Below, one piece after another: positions 23,801 through 32,243 of a stretch of 64,000 nt of DNA. Each line of letters opens with the position of its first letter. Position 1 is the stretch's first letter. The position numbers were made by a program, and so were the translations under genes. This DNA is from Evansella halocellulosilytica. Its GTDB lineage: Bacteria; Bacillota; Bacilli; Bacillales; Salisediminibacteriaceae. Below the pieces are notes generated by a model. That model saw only the letters and a program-made list of their open reading frames with translations. It had not been told where the DNA came from and did no database searches. The stretch covers positions 2,519,370 to 2,583,369 of the forward strand of contig NZ_NIST01000001.1 in the NCBI RefSeq assembly GCF_002335745.1, given 5' to 3'.

Positions 23801-25075
23801 TTAGATACCAACTAAGTCAAAATAATAATGTCGTACTAAATTTGCTTTTATTTTTCGGTAATCAGACAAATCCATTAGAGTGAAATCTAATTTTTTATCA
23901 TCCGTCTTCACAAAGTCAGGAAGCCAAATTTTATATAAATTTGGTTTATGCATTGGTCTGACACCATCGTGATAGTAATCGTAATTCTGGTAATATTCTA
24001 AACTCCCGTTTTCTTGAAGTTTTTTAATGTGAGTAAATGCTGTTCTCGGAGAGTGGCCAGTGGCTGTAGAAACCTGTTGATAACTCATGAAAAACCACCC
24101 ATCTTTTCTAGAGAAGCGTTTGTGATGGATTAGTAAAGCCATATAGGTAGAGAGTGGTTTAGGTGTATTTTGACTGCCGAATAATGCTTCTACTTCGGAT
24201 GAATAAAAGGAAATAGTTTTACTTTGTTCTAAAAATGAAAAATCTTTTTGCATTGCGCTAATTGCCATTCTCTTAATCTCTTTTTGGCATTCCTTATAAG
24301 GGGTCTTATACATATTTTTAGGTTGTGCTATAAGCCATTTCGTTAATGCATCTTCAATTTCTTCTTGATGAAACCCAAGGTGACGATAATAATAACTTAG
24401 TTGAACAAGACTTTTGTGACGGGTTCCCGGTGATTGTATGCCATATCGGAGCAATGTTTCTGCTTTTTCAACAGTAGGTGTATCTAAATCTCTAGTTGGT
24501 ATGGATATAGTTTTTTTCTTTACTTTGGTAATACTTTTGGGCTTTTTCTGATAAGAGTGATCCTCTAAGATGGTTTCAATTATATCGTTATTTACTTTAT
24601 CAACTGTTAGTATGTATTCTTGTGTTTTAATAGGAGCACAGCCGTCGTCTATATCTACAAACCAGCAAATGTTCCCTGTTTTTCTATGTATACCTAAAGG
24701 TAATTTCATTCCTTGATTTGGTAGTGGGCGACGCTCAATTTCTCCTTCCGGGAAAACGTCTATTAATTCACCTATTTTGTTTTTTACAATGTTAAACAAC
24801 TGTTCAGATTGGGTAATATGTATTTCCTTTTCAAAAAAAATTTCTACGTGGTACCCCTTGCTTCCACTCATATTAGCATATATCAAGATTTTTGGAATCC
24901 CTAAGTCACATAGGACCTCACGTATAACATATACCATTCGCTTAGCCTCGCTCATAACTGGTACATCTATATCAAAAGAAAGGAACTTAACGGCTCTTCC
25001 GTATTATTCTCATTTTGGAACAGTATTGTGAATTGGATAGAAGGTCTTTTTAAATGAAAGGTGGTCTTTAAACAT
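23801..25075 (-). pseudogene. Archaeo-eukaryotic-type primase with two in-frame stops
   Basis: From ATG 24955 the frame encodes SGSKGYHVEIFFEK, then PLGIHRKTGNICWF, a C-terminal winged HTH (FMSYQQVSTATGHSPRTAFTH) and a basic end. These are motifs II and III of AEP-type primases. The catalytic hhDhD motif, KFLSFDIDVP, lies upstream in the same frame at about 24967-25000. It is cut off from the natural start ATG 25075 by a TGA at 25010-25012 and a TAA at 25004-25006. As written, only the product from ATG 24955 (384 residues, without motif I) can be made. The natural start is four bases after the recombinase stop. Recent inactivation is the simplest reading. Confidence 0.75.
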
Positions 25076-25078
25076 CTC

Positions 25079-25591
25079 TCACATTAATTTTTCTAACGCA
25101 ATTTCTTTTGTTTCGTTATCTGCCAGAGAATAACGAGTTACCATATCTGTTGAAGAATGTCCACTTAAAGATTGAATAAGTGAAAAATCCTCGTTATTTC
25201 GAACAAGTGTTGTAATAAATGTGTGTCGTAATGAATGTACGTTATATCCGAACTTTTTTAATAAGTGTTGTACTGCTCGTGGAGAGATTCTTTTCCCGTG
25301 AGTAGAAAGGAACAATGGAGATTCGTTATCCATTCTATCTGCTAGATATCTTCTAATAGCCCGTCTTGCTTCTGCATTAAGCGGGATTACTCTTTCCTTG
25401 TTCCCTTTCCCATTCCTTATTGTTACTTGTCCTTTTCTTTCAGTCATTTCAATGTCTTCTTTATTTAAAGAAACCAACTCTTGAAGGCGAACACCAGTAT
25501 TAACCAGAAGCATAATTATAGCAATGTTTCTGTTATTACCGGTGCGGTCAACCTCTCGAATTAATTTATTCAGTTCATTTCTTTTCAATGA
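25079..25591 (-). pseudogene. Tyrosine recombinase, C-terminal part (interrupted)
   Basis: This segment carries the catalytic domain of a XerC/D-like recombinase: Arg in LLVNTGVRLQELVSL, the box SLRHTFITT, SLSGHSSTDMVTRYSL. The missing N-terminal half is at 29102-29404. Joining PNYLNEAPKSL to KRNELNKLI restores an uninterrupted protein of about 270 residues, normal for the family. A transposon sits exactly between the halves. The gene end overlaps the start of the primase frame. Confidence 0.9.
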
Positions 25592-25779
25592 TGTCAGAAG
25601 CCATATTAAATGACGGTTCTTTCGGAAACGTCACTGTCGTTGACTAACTTCCTTCGGAACCGCCATTTCGTTTTCCTTCTTTTAACCGCCACTTTTTTGT
25701 CAGCTATAAAAAATCCCCGTCTTTAAGACGAGGGAGATAATTATAATAATAATTTCATTTCTATATGCTCTCTATGCTT

Positions 25780-25911
25780 TTAAATTGCTTTGATTAACTC
25801 TTTGTTTTGCTTCTTTAATTCTTCATTTTCTTTTTCTATTTGTTTAAGCAGTTCCATCTTGTCATCCATGCTCATGCTTTTTATGGTAATGGTACTTAAT
25901 TTGGTCTCCAT
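25780..25911 (-). CDS. 43-residue coiled-coil peptide of the transposon
   Basis: ATG 25911 is followed by an open frame of 43 codons (METKLSTITIKSMSMDDKM at the start, then a Glu/Lys heptad region IEKENEELKKQNKELIKAI). GGAAAGGG lies upstream. It follows the ATPase gene on the same strand. No family is recognised. The coiled coil could bind the transposase or ATPase. Confidence 0.45.
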   Translation of the reverse strand: METKLSTITIKSMSMDDKMELLKQIEKENEELKKQNKELIKAI

Positions 25912-25944
25912 TAAATTAACCCTTTCCGAAGTCAAATTGTTTAT

Positions 25945-26745
25945 TTAATATCTCTGGTCAGCGATTACTCTTTCTACGGTATCTTCGTCAACTAACTTAT
26001 CTTTTCTCGCAACGCAATCTAATAAACACTCTGTACATAAACGATTTGTTAATCGTAAAATTCCTTTTGTGTACGTATAAATATTCTTCATGGCAGCTTC
26101 CGTAAATATTTGTCTTTCTTCGCCTGCAACTTTCAAATGATGCTCTATATATTCTTTCATTTCATCATACGTTAATCCTACTAAATGAAAACGAGTTGTA
26201 ATTCGTTGAGAAATAGCTTCTAGACTTCGAAGGCGTATTTTATCACGTAATTCTGGTTGCCCCACTAAAATAAGTGCTAAAGGGGATAATGAGTCAATTT
26301 CAAAGTTTGTTAAGAAACGAATTTCTTGCAACATTGTAGGCGATAAAAGGTGTGCTTCATCGATCACTACAATCGGTGTTTTTTCCTTGTTTTGATATAA
26401 GTCTAGTAGAGCGGCTTTGAATTGTCTTTTCAGATCACTTGCTAAAAACATTGGTTCAATCCCAACTTGCACAAGCATCTCTCGGTAAAAATCCCTTGGT
26501 TTTAAAGATGAATCTGATAAATAAAGAAAAACATGTTCACTTGATACAAGACGGTCATGCAAAGCCCGTAGGGCGGTTGTTTTTCCTGCACCAACTTCTC
26601 CTGTGATAAGGCCGAATTCTCTTTGGTTAATCATGAATTCGAGTCTTGCTTGCATTTCTTCGAACTGTTCGGATTGGAATAAATCATGCGTTAATATTTG
26701 TTTTTGAAAAGGGGTTTTTTCCCACCCAAAATAAGCTGCTATCAT
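25945..26745 (-). CDS. tniB: Transposon AAA ATPase (ExeA/TniB-like)
   Basis: The 266-residue protein starts like ExeA-type ATPases (AAYFGWEKTPFQKQI). It has Walker A GEVGAGKTTALRAL at about residue 50 and Walker B VVIDEAHLL at about 122. In TniA/TniB and Tn7-like systems this ATPase selects targets and activates the transposase. Its ATG overlaps the last bases of the transposase gene (ATGA), so the two are made together. The length matches ATPase partners of this group. Confidence 0.88.
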   Translation of the reverse strand: MIAAYFGWEKTPFQKQILTHDLFQSEQFEEMQARLEFMINQREFGLITGEVGAGKTTALRALHDRLVSSEHVFLYLSDSSLKPRDFYREMLVQVGIEPMFLASDLKRQFKAALLDLYQNKEKTPIVVIDEAHLLSPTMLQEIRFLTNFEIDSLSPLALILVGQPELRDKIRLRSLEAISQRITTRFHLVGLTYDEMKEYIEHHLKVAGEERQIFTEAAMKNIYTYTKGILRLTNRLCTECLLDCVARKDKLVDEDTVERVIADQRY

Positions 26746-28118
26746 TTGTCTTCACCTCTTATAATGGAACTGTAACTTAAGCGTCCCAATTGCTCTTTCT
26801 TTTTCTTTTCATGCTCAGGAAGGATGAGTTCTAAAAAGTTATATTGTGTTTTTATTTCTTCTTGTGTTTCTTCTTCCATAATGAACCGTCTATCAATTGT
26901 TCGATGAACTTCCAAAGCGTTTGCCATACCAAAGCTTTTTCCATCGTGCCACACTTCAAGATGATTTAAATCGATTGGGTCGTATCGAACAATAATTTCA
27001 CTGCCACTAAGCACAGAATCTACTTCATATTTATTATTTTGAAAGGATATACACCCTGTCTTATCTACCTTTCTCTTTTCCTCCCATAAGAATGCTTGCT
27101 TCATTTCTTCTAATGTGGGAAAAACGAGTGGATGATCATTTTCTTCAAAACGCTCTCTAGGTGTTTGCTTTGTTTCTCCATGTTTGCGTTCATGATAGAA
27201 CGTACCTAACCAAATTTGAAAATAATGATTTAGTTCCTCAATGGTTTGTATTTTTCCAGATTCGATTAAGTCATAAGCTTCAACTTTAAAAGAGGTATCG
27301 ACAAACTGGAAAAAGCGCTCTAATTTCCCACGTCCTTCAGGACGTCCAGGTTTAGAGTGGGAAAGTTTAATCCCTAACTTTGCACATGCAAGTTTTAAAA
27401 TATCCGATCGATATACTGCTCCGTTATCGACGTAAATTTGTTCAGGCTTCCCTTGAGAAATCATTGCTTTTTGTAAACAGTCTTCTAATTGTGGTCCTCG
27501 TTCCTGAAAGTAAAATTCGCCATGGACGATGGACCTTGAATAGTCATCCATGAATGCAATGAGTTTCGCAGTGAGTCTACGCTCTGGTTTATTAGGATCT
27601 GGAAGATAAAGTGTATGTTGAACATCCCCTTGCCAACATGCATTTCGATAAGGGAACTCAAAACGACGATAACTCCCCGACTTTGATCCTCTTAATTTCT
27701 TTCTCGTAATATTTAGCTTTCTTAATTGTTTCGATAACGTACTCTCTGATATTTCTCCTTGTTTAATAACACCTGCTAACTCTAGAATACGAATGATTTG
27801 CTCGACAGAGCGTTCAGGCTTTTCCTTTTTCAATCTAATCGCTTTCGTTAATACTTCTTCTCCAATCACTCTTGATGTACATGTTGCACGTTTACTAGGT
27901 TTTAGTGCTTCGAAGCCTCCTTGACGATAAAGTTGAAGATAACGTTCGAGTGTTCGTTTGCTAATGGTTTGCTCTTCTCCATATGCATTGATGTGCTTTT
28001 GATTGGATATAGATCTTAGATGTTGTGATAATTCTCCTTTTTCCAAGGTTCTGGTTACAACGTTTGATATTAAACCAAACCGAAATAGTGCGATGTTTGT
28101 TCTCAGTTGTTCGTCCAT
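26742..28118 (-). CDS. tniA: DDE transposase (TniA-like, Mu/Tn552 type)
   Basis: The 458-residue protein has an N-terminal HTH region (SKRTLERYLQLYRQGGFEAL), an HTH_29-type second part and an rve core. The DDE acids are visible in WQGDVQHTLY, YVDNGAVYRSD and EGRGKLERFF. The C-terminal part includes a Mu-like beta domain (FQNNKYEVDSVLSGSEI). It cuts and joins the transposon ends. The GGAGGCAGGAGATG site on the minus strand supports the start. Confidence 0.9.
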   Translation of the reverse strand: MDEQLRTNIALFRFGLISNVVTRTLEKGELSQHLRSISNQKHINAYGEEQTISKRTLERYLQLYRQGGFEALKPSKRATCTSRVIGEEVLTKAIRLKKEKPERSVEQIIRILELAGVIKQGEISESTLSKQLRKLNITRKKLRGSKSGSYRRFEFPYRNACWQGDVQHTLYLPDPNKPERRLTAKLIAFMDDYSRSIVHGEFYFQERGPQLEDCLQKAMISQGKPEQIYVDNGAVYRSDILKLACAKLGIKLSHSKPGRPEGRGKLERFFQFVDTSFKVEAYDLIESGKIQTIEELNHYFQIWLGTFYHERKHGETKQTPRERFEENDHPLVFPTLEEMKQAFLWEEKRKVDKTGCISFQNNKYEVDSVLSGSEIIVRYDPIDLNHLEVWHDGKSFGMANALEVHRTIDRRFIMEEETQEEIKTQYNFLELILPEHEKKKKEQLGRLSYSSIIRGEDK

Positions 28119-28314
28119 CTCCTGCCTCCTTTAAATAAAATGTCTTTTCTATTTTCTTATAAAGGGGCTCAATTGAAGAGGGGACAAGTTCTGTGGGATT
28201 TCACGACCCTTATTGGAACTTTATGGTTATTATTAGCCGTATTTTAGGCGAATACAAAATGGCATTGATGATGTCGGTGAAAGACTTCCTGAAGGAAATT
28301 CCATTGCGAGGCAT

Positions 28315-28914
28315 TTATTCTTGTATAAGCAAATTTATCCATGGGAGAAAACCGTAGAAGGGGTAAGGATTCGAAGGATGAACTTTTTTCCAAACGGTTA
28401 AGATGAGTTGAATAAGAGTCTCCGCCACATTCGGGTGACGGACCTTTGATCCAACATTGAAGGCAGGATACACCCTTAATAACATTTTTAACATTTGCTG
28501 GGTGAGACGTTGAAGTTGTTTATTACATTGTCGTTTCCAACGTTTCAAGGTTCCCTTTGGTATAAGATAAGGGTAGCCACGTGTTATCTTTAGATTAGCA
28601 CTTTGATACGTTTCTCTTTTATGAAAAATCCTCAAAAAGAAACTCTCATAGATCAATGTGTAATGAGCTCGATATGGTATTAAAAAGTCAGGGAGAATAG
28701 AGATTGTTTGTCTACAAGTTTGATTCGAGCATCTCCAGCGATAAATCCGAAGGATATAACTCTTTGACTTTGTAAGGACTGTTCTTTTGTAATAACCATG
28801 TTTATGAAGGTTACTTCCACATAATGGGCATGGTTCATTATAGACGGGTGGTACTTCATGGTAATTCCTCAAGTACCCCTTGATAGATTTAGAGATATGT
28901 TTTATGATAATCAT
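28315..28914 (-). CDS. DUF6431 protein of the transposon
   Basis: The 199-residue basic protein has two zinc ribbons near the N-terminus: CPLCGSNLHKHGYYKR and WRCSNQTCRQTISILPDFL. It then has a long basic helical part (LKRWKRQCNKQLQRL). This pattern is that of DUF6431, a family I know from Bacillaceae transposons next to a DDE transposase and ExeA-like ATPase. Its role is not established; it may bind the transposon end, like a Tn7 TnsD or TnsE protein. The ribosome site is weak. Confidence 0.7.
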   Translation of the reverse strand: MIIIKHISKSIKGYLRNYHEVPPVYNEPCPLCGSNLHKHGYYKRTVLTKSKSYILRIYRWRCSNQTCRQTISILPDFLIPYRAHYTLIYESFFLRIFHKRETYQSANLKITRGYPYLIPKGTLKRWKRQCNKQLQRLTQQMLKMLLRVYPAFNVGSKVRHPNVAETLIQLILTVWKKVHPSNPYPFYGFLPWINLLIQE

Positions 28915-29101
28915 GGTTTTTGAAAATGTTTTTGCCTCAAAGAGACGGTCATCTCTTTGGGGCTTTTATTTTGCCTTTCTTCCGTAATGGATATTTTTCT
29001 CAAAAATCCATTGTCACATATAATCTACCTCATGTAACGTCAATATTAATTCCTAAAATGTCAAAATCCGCCGTCATTGGAAATGGCGGCGGACACAATG
29101 A

Positions 29102-29404
29102 CTTCGGTGCCTCGTTTAAGTAGTTTGGAGTTCTTACTACTTGAATGTCTTCTGTTGCTTCAGTATTGTTATTCCATGTACAAAACTTTTTGATAGCGTT
29201 CCACTTTTTATTAATTGTTGCTGCACTATTTCTTTGGCTAGCCAGATAATTAATATATTGTTGTACATCGACCCGCCCAAAATTCTCCAAGTCTGTTCCC
29301 GCACCTGATAACCAAGTTTGAAATTGCAATAAAGCATTTCTGTATGTTTTCTTAGTTGTAGAAGAGTGTGCTATTAATGCCTCGTTAATAAACCTCTCAA
29401 CCAT
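29102..29404 (-). pseudogene. Tyrosine recombinase, N-terminal part (interrupted)
   Basis: Starting at ATG 29404, with GAAAGGTGGGAGC upstream, the frame encodes a SAM-like core-binding domain: INEALIAHSSTTKKTYRNALL, QFQTWLSGAG, YINYLASQRNSAATINKKWNA. It ends with NEAPKSL, where the 6-bp target duplication CAATGA begins. The catalytic half is 3.5 kb away at 25079-25591. After the junction the frame reads on into the transposon, where it adds about 25 unrelated residues. Confidence 0.88.
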
Positions 29405-29499
29405 GTGCTCCCACCTTTCTTTAGTGATAAATAATTCTACGACATAAAATACTCTTGTTAATTCTAATTTTAGCGCGCATTTCAAATAAAATCATGATA

Positions 29500-29529
29500 A
29501 AAAAAGTCGTAGAATAACTATTCTACGAC
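29500..29529 (-). terminator. Perfect palindrome, terminator of the XRE gene
   Basis: GTCGTAGAATA (29506-29516) and TATTCTACGAC (29519-29529) pair perfectly over 11 bp with a 2-base centre. On the minus strand the hairpin is followed by six T. It is about 60 bases beyond the XRE stop. The same ATTCTACGAC word occurs again at 29434-29443 beside the recombinase start, so the palindrome might also be a recombinase site. Confidence 0.75.
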
Positions 29530-29604
29530 GTAATTCCATGCAGTTTTCTTATTTAATCTTTTTGTTCGTAATTCCATGCAGTTTTCTTATTTAATCTTTT
29601 TGTT
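29529..29604. repeat. 38-bp perfect tandem duplication
   Basis: The 38 bases from CGTAATTCCATGCAG to CTTTTTGTT occur twice in a row (29529-29566 and 29567-29604). The right copy contains the stop codon of the XRE repressor gene. The left copy lies just after it. Likely a replication slippage product. Confidence 0.9.
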
Positions 29605-30271
29605 CAAGTTCCTCAAGCATTTTAAGTACCTTTTGACCATTTTCAATATTTTGGTTTAAATATGATTTTAATACCTTAATCTGTTCTTCTTTGGTTGGCT
29701 CATGAGTTATTTGTTGGGCTTCTATTGAATAGGTTAGTTGATTAATCAGGTCATCTATTTCTTTGTTGTCAGAGTTATTGTTCATAACCATATATATTGA
29801 AGCCATAAAAATATTAATTATCTGCTTAGATAATTCTTCGTGTTGTTGTATTTCCTCTAATGTTAAATCCTCTAATGTTTTACCATGTTTCGTAATTAAT
29901 GTATTAGTAATTAAACCAAACAAAACTACTTCAATTGGATCATCTATTTCTATCTCATGGTTTTGGCGATCCTTAAAGTGTTGCTTAATTTTATTGGAAG
30001 AAAAATTAAACAACTCCTCAAAGAAATCAAAATCCCATGTGTCCATTACAAAATCAGTTTTTTGAACTAGATAATCAACTGATGTATTGAACAAATTAGC
30101 CAGTTTTACTATGTCTTCAATTGATGGTCTACGATGGTTATTCAAGTACTTTTGTAAATTAGACTTATTAAATCCGAAATCTTCTATTAATGACTGGCGA
30201 TTAATATCGAAGTTATTCTCATTGATTAAATGTCTGAGACGATCCCCAATCATAATCTTATCATCACTCAT
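29591..30271 (-). CDS. XRE-family repressor of element 2
   Basis: The 226-residue protein has an N-terminal XRE HTH (FGFNKSNLQKYLNNHRRPSIEDIVKLANLF, SVDYLVQKTD). A long helical C-terminal domain with a coiled coil at the end probably serves oligomerisation. AGGAGAGGTTGCTAT on the minus strand marks ATG 30271. It is divergent from the small-gene operon at 30545, with repeated TGTCACTT-type sequences between. It is probably the maintenance repressor of element 2, controlling excision and mobility genes. Confidence 0.8.
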   Translation of the reverse strand: MSDDKIMIGDRLRHLINENNFDINRQSLIEDFGFNKSNLQKYLNNHRRPSIEDIVKLANLFNTSVDYLVQKTDFVMDTWDFDFFEELFNFSSNKIKQHFKDRQNHEIEIDDPIEVVLFGLITNTLITKHGKTLEDLTLEEIQQHEELSKQIINIFMASIYMVMNNNSDNKEIDDLINQLTYSIEAQQITHEPTKEEQIKVLKSYLNQNIENGQKVLKMLEELEQKD

Positions 30272-30544
30272 ATAGCAACCTCTCCTCCTTAAAATACCTT
30301 TATTACCAAAAAATAATCATTATAGTATTTATCTTTCTTATAGCGTATTCTACCATATGGTGACCTATTTCAGGACACTTTATTAATAAAAAAATAAAAA
30401 ATGTCACTTTTAGTCTTTACAAATGATTTTTTATCATGTTAACATTAAGTCATCACAAAACATCCTTTTTTGTTACACTTTTAATATATATAAAATATAA
30501 GTGTGACAAAATAGGATAGTTAAGATTTTAAAAGGAGTGATTTG
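30272..30544. promoter_or_regulatory. Divergent control region with operator repeats
   Basis: TTTGTTACACTT at about 30469-30480 mirrors AAGTGTGACAAA at 30499-30510, forming a long inverted repeat around an AT-rich centre that could hold the promoter of the rightward operon. A further half-site, TGTCACTTTT, is at about 30403. These sites fit binding by the neighbouring XRE protein. AAAAGGAGTG is the ribosome site of the first rightward gene. Confidence 0.6.
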
Positions 30545-30805
30545 ATGGGTCTGAAAGGTAGAAATTGTCCGAAATGTGGGAATGAGTATTTTGCTCCACC
30601 AGCATTAAGTAGAGAAGATAATAAAACAGACATCTGTTCAGCATGTGGTTCTTGGGAAGCCGTCGGTGCTTATCTTCAATATATTGGTGCTTCTAAAGAT
30701 GAATTAAGACAGATGAGAGATCAAATCTATCTAGATGGGCGAAAAAAGGAAATGCAGTATAAAGAACATATGATGAATTTAAAAATGGAGGGGGTTGTCA
30801 AATGA
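30545..30805 (+). CDS. 86-residue zinc-ribbon protein
   Basis: The N-terminal half has four Cys in two pairs (NCPKCGNEYF, ICSACGSWE), a clear zinc ribbon. The C-terminal half is charged and helical. ATG 30545 follows AAAAGGAGTG. It is the first gene of a rightward operon and overlaps the next gene by four bases. No function is recognised. Confidence 0.65.
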   Translation: MGLKGRNCPKCGNEYFAPPALSREDNKTDICSACGSWEAVGAYLQYIGASKDELRQMRDQIYLDGRKKEMQYKEHMMNLKMEGVVK

Positions 30806-31248
30806 GAAATGAAAGTTACTATTTATCCAAAGTACTAGATGAGGTAGTAGGAACAGCACTGTCTAGCATGTTTACCGATATGGTTGACGAAAAATTTTCA
30901 GGCAATAGAGAGGAGTATATAAAATACCTAAATAAAACAGGGAAAAAATTCAACAAATTATTCTCACCTAAAGAGAAGGAAACATTATTTACTGTTATAG
31001 TTCCTTGGACATTATCAGGAGGTGAGGTTTTGCCAATTCTACCAAAAGAGATACTAATCTTTTGTATTGACTTTGAGGTTAAAGCCAATAAAAAAAAGAT
31101 TATTAAAGATAGGATAAATACTAAGTTACTTAAATCTAAAATTAGTAAATTATCTGAGTTAGAAGCGTTACTTTTACTGATCCTAAATGACAAGTTGATT
31201 AGAGAAGCAAGAATGATGGTTGAAGAGGAATGCTCGTATGGATATTGA
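30802..31248 (+). CDS. 148-residue hypothetical protein
   Basis: The protein is helical with a short hydrophobic stretch (TLFTVIVPWTLSGGEVLPIL) and a Lys-rich centre (KANKKKIIKDRINTKLL). No family is recognised. It overlaps the zinc-ribbon gene before it (ATGA) and is overlapped by the next gene, so the three are translated as a unit. GGAGGGGGTTGTCA precedes ATG 30802. Confidence 0.6.
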   Translation: MRNESYYLSKVLDEVVGTALSSMFTDMVDEKFSGNREEYIKYLNKTGKKFNKLFSPKEKETLFTVIVPWTLSGGEVLPILPKEILIFCIDFEVKANKKKIIKDRINTKLLKSKISKLSELEALLLLILNDKLIREARMMVEEECSYGY

Positions 31249-31690
31249 GATTAAAGATAAACGATTAAGAAATTATATTAATAAAGTTTATCGAAACCAT
31301 GGTATTACTCAGAAAAAGGTTTGTGATACAGTTCGTGTTTCTGAAAATTGGACCTTATTGGAATATGAGGAACTTCTTACCTTCACACCTTTTAGAAACC
31401 CAGATATTAAAATTTTTAAAAATAAAGAATCAAATGATTACCTTGCTGTTTTGTTTATGCCGGGTGAAGACTACTACACAATTTACTGGCGGTCGAAATC
31501 ATATTTAAATGTAAAACAAGTGCTAAATACTTTGTTAATCGTTCATCGGATTGAATCAATTTTCTCATTAAGGGATGAAGCATATTTTCTTTGTTGGGAG
31601 TGTGGTACAAAAAGCCATTTTTTAGATATTGCTGCAGATAGTTTAAAGGAGAAATGGAGTAAATACGAAAATTTTTGTTGTTGTGATTAA
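31238..31690 (+). CDS. 150-residue hypothetical protein
   Basis: ATG 31238 is preferred over the upstream in-frame TTG 31220 because GAGGAATG lies at the right distance before it. The product is basic at the start (RLRNYINKVYRNHGITQKKV), with a mixed middle part and a Cys-rich end (LCWECGTKSH, then ENFCCCD). The C-terminal cysteines could bind zinc. No family is recognised. Last gene of the three-gene unit before a recombinase-like gene. Confidence 0.6.
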   Translation: MDIEIKDKRLRNYINKVYRNHGITQKKVCDTVRVSENWTLLEYEELLTFTPFRNPDIKIFKNKESNDYLAVLFMPGEDYYTIYWRSKSYLNVKQVLNTLLIVHRIESIFSLRDEAYFLCWECGTKSHFLDIAADSLKEKWSKYENFCCCD

Positions 31691-31719
31691 AGTCAAAAAA
31701 TTAGAAAAGGGTGTAAAAA

Positions 31720-32148
31720 ATGAAAAAGAAAAAAGCCATAGGTTACTTAGTAAGAATTCTTGATTGTAATGGAAATCAAGTCAACCTTTCACTTGAAAAA
31801 CAATTTGAGGAAATTGTTAAATATTGTGATCTAAAAGGATATGAATTGGATGACATTCACAATGAGACTATTAAAGCAACCAATAGTATCAAAAGAGTTG
31901 GATTAGAAAGAGTATTAGAAAACAGCAATAATTACGATTTAATTATTTCTTATGATATTGGAAGTATTGCAAGGAACATTTTTGAAGTAAGTGAATTATT
32001 TTCAAGATTAGAAGAAATAGATCTAATGTATTCATCTGCTACAGAAGGTCTTTTTAGAACTGACACGCCATCAGGTAGATTATGTGTAAATATGCTTGAA
32101 AGTTTAGTGAGACTAGAAGAAGACCTGAAAGTAAAATATCAAACTTAA
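31720..32148 (+). CDS. Catalytically dead serine-recombinase-like protein
   Basis: The 142-residue protein aligns without gaps at its start with the N-terminal domain of the large serine recombinase at 32706. Both have YCDLKGYEL at the same position, and the region SATEGLFRTDTPSGRL corresponds to SATEEHLRTDNSMGRL. The catalytic Ser14 is replaced by Leu, and the Arg-containing RFSRS is SIARN. The protein ends where the recombinase has its long helix. It cannot cut DNA by this chemistry. It may dimerise with the active recombinase as a regulator or directionality factor. A ribosome site (AAAAGGGTG) precedes ATG 31720. Confidence 0.8.
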   Translation: MKKKKAIGYLVRILDCNGNQVNLSLEKQFEEIVKYCDLKGYELDDIHNETIKATNSIKRVGLERVLENSNNYDLIISYDIGSIARNIFEVSELFSRLEEIDLMYSSATEGLFRTDTPSGRLCVNMLESLVRLEEDLKVKYQT

Positions 32149-32243
32149 TACTTGATATTAAATACCACAATGAGTATCTAAAAGCAGGAAAACCAATGAA
32201 TAACTTTAATACATATTCATTGGAACAAAAGGAGGAAATCAAA

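Larger units (their letters stand above)
25592..29095 (-). mobile_element. 3.5-kb TniA/TniB-type transposon
   Basis: The element is bounded by imperfect inverted repeats. The right end on the minus strand starts TGTCCGCCGCCAT...AATGACGG, and the other end starts TGTCAGAAGCCAT...AATGACGG, both beginning with TGTC. It is flanked by the direct repeat CAATGA at 25586-25591 and 29096-29101, a 6-bp target duplication. Genes on the minus strand are a DUF6431 protein, a DDE transposase, an AAA ATPase and a 43-residue peptide. The ends, ATPase partner and duplication size fit the Tn552/Tn7 superfamily. It interrupts a recombinase gene, so the insertion is younger than element 2. Confidence 0.9.
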
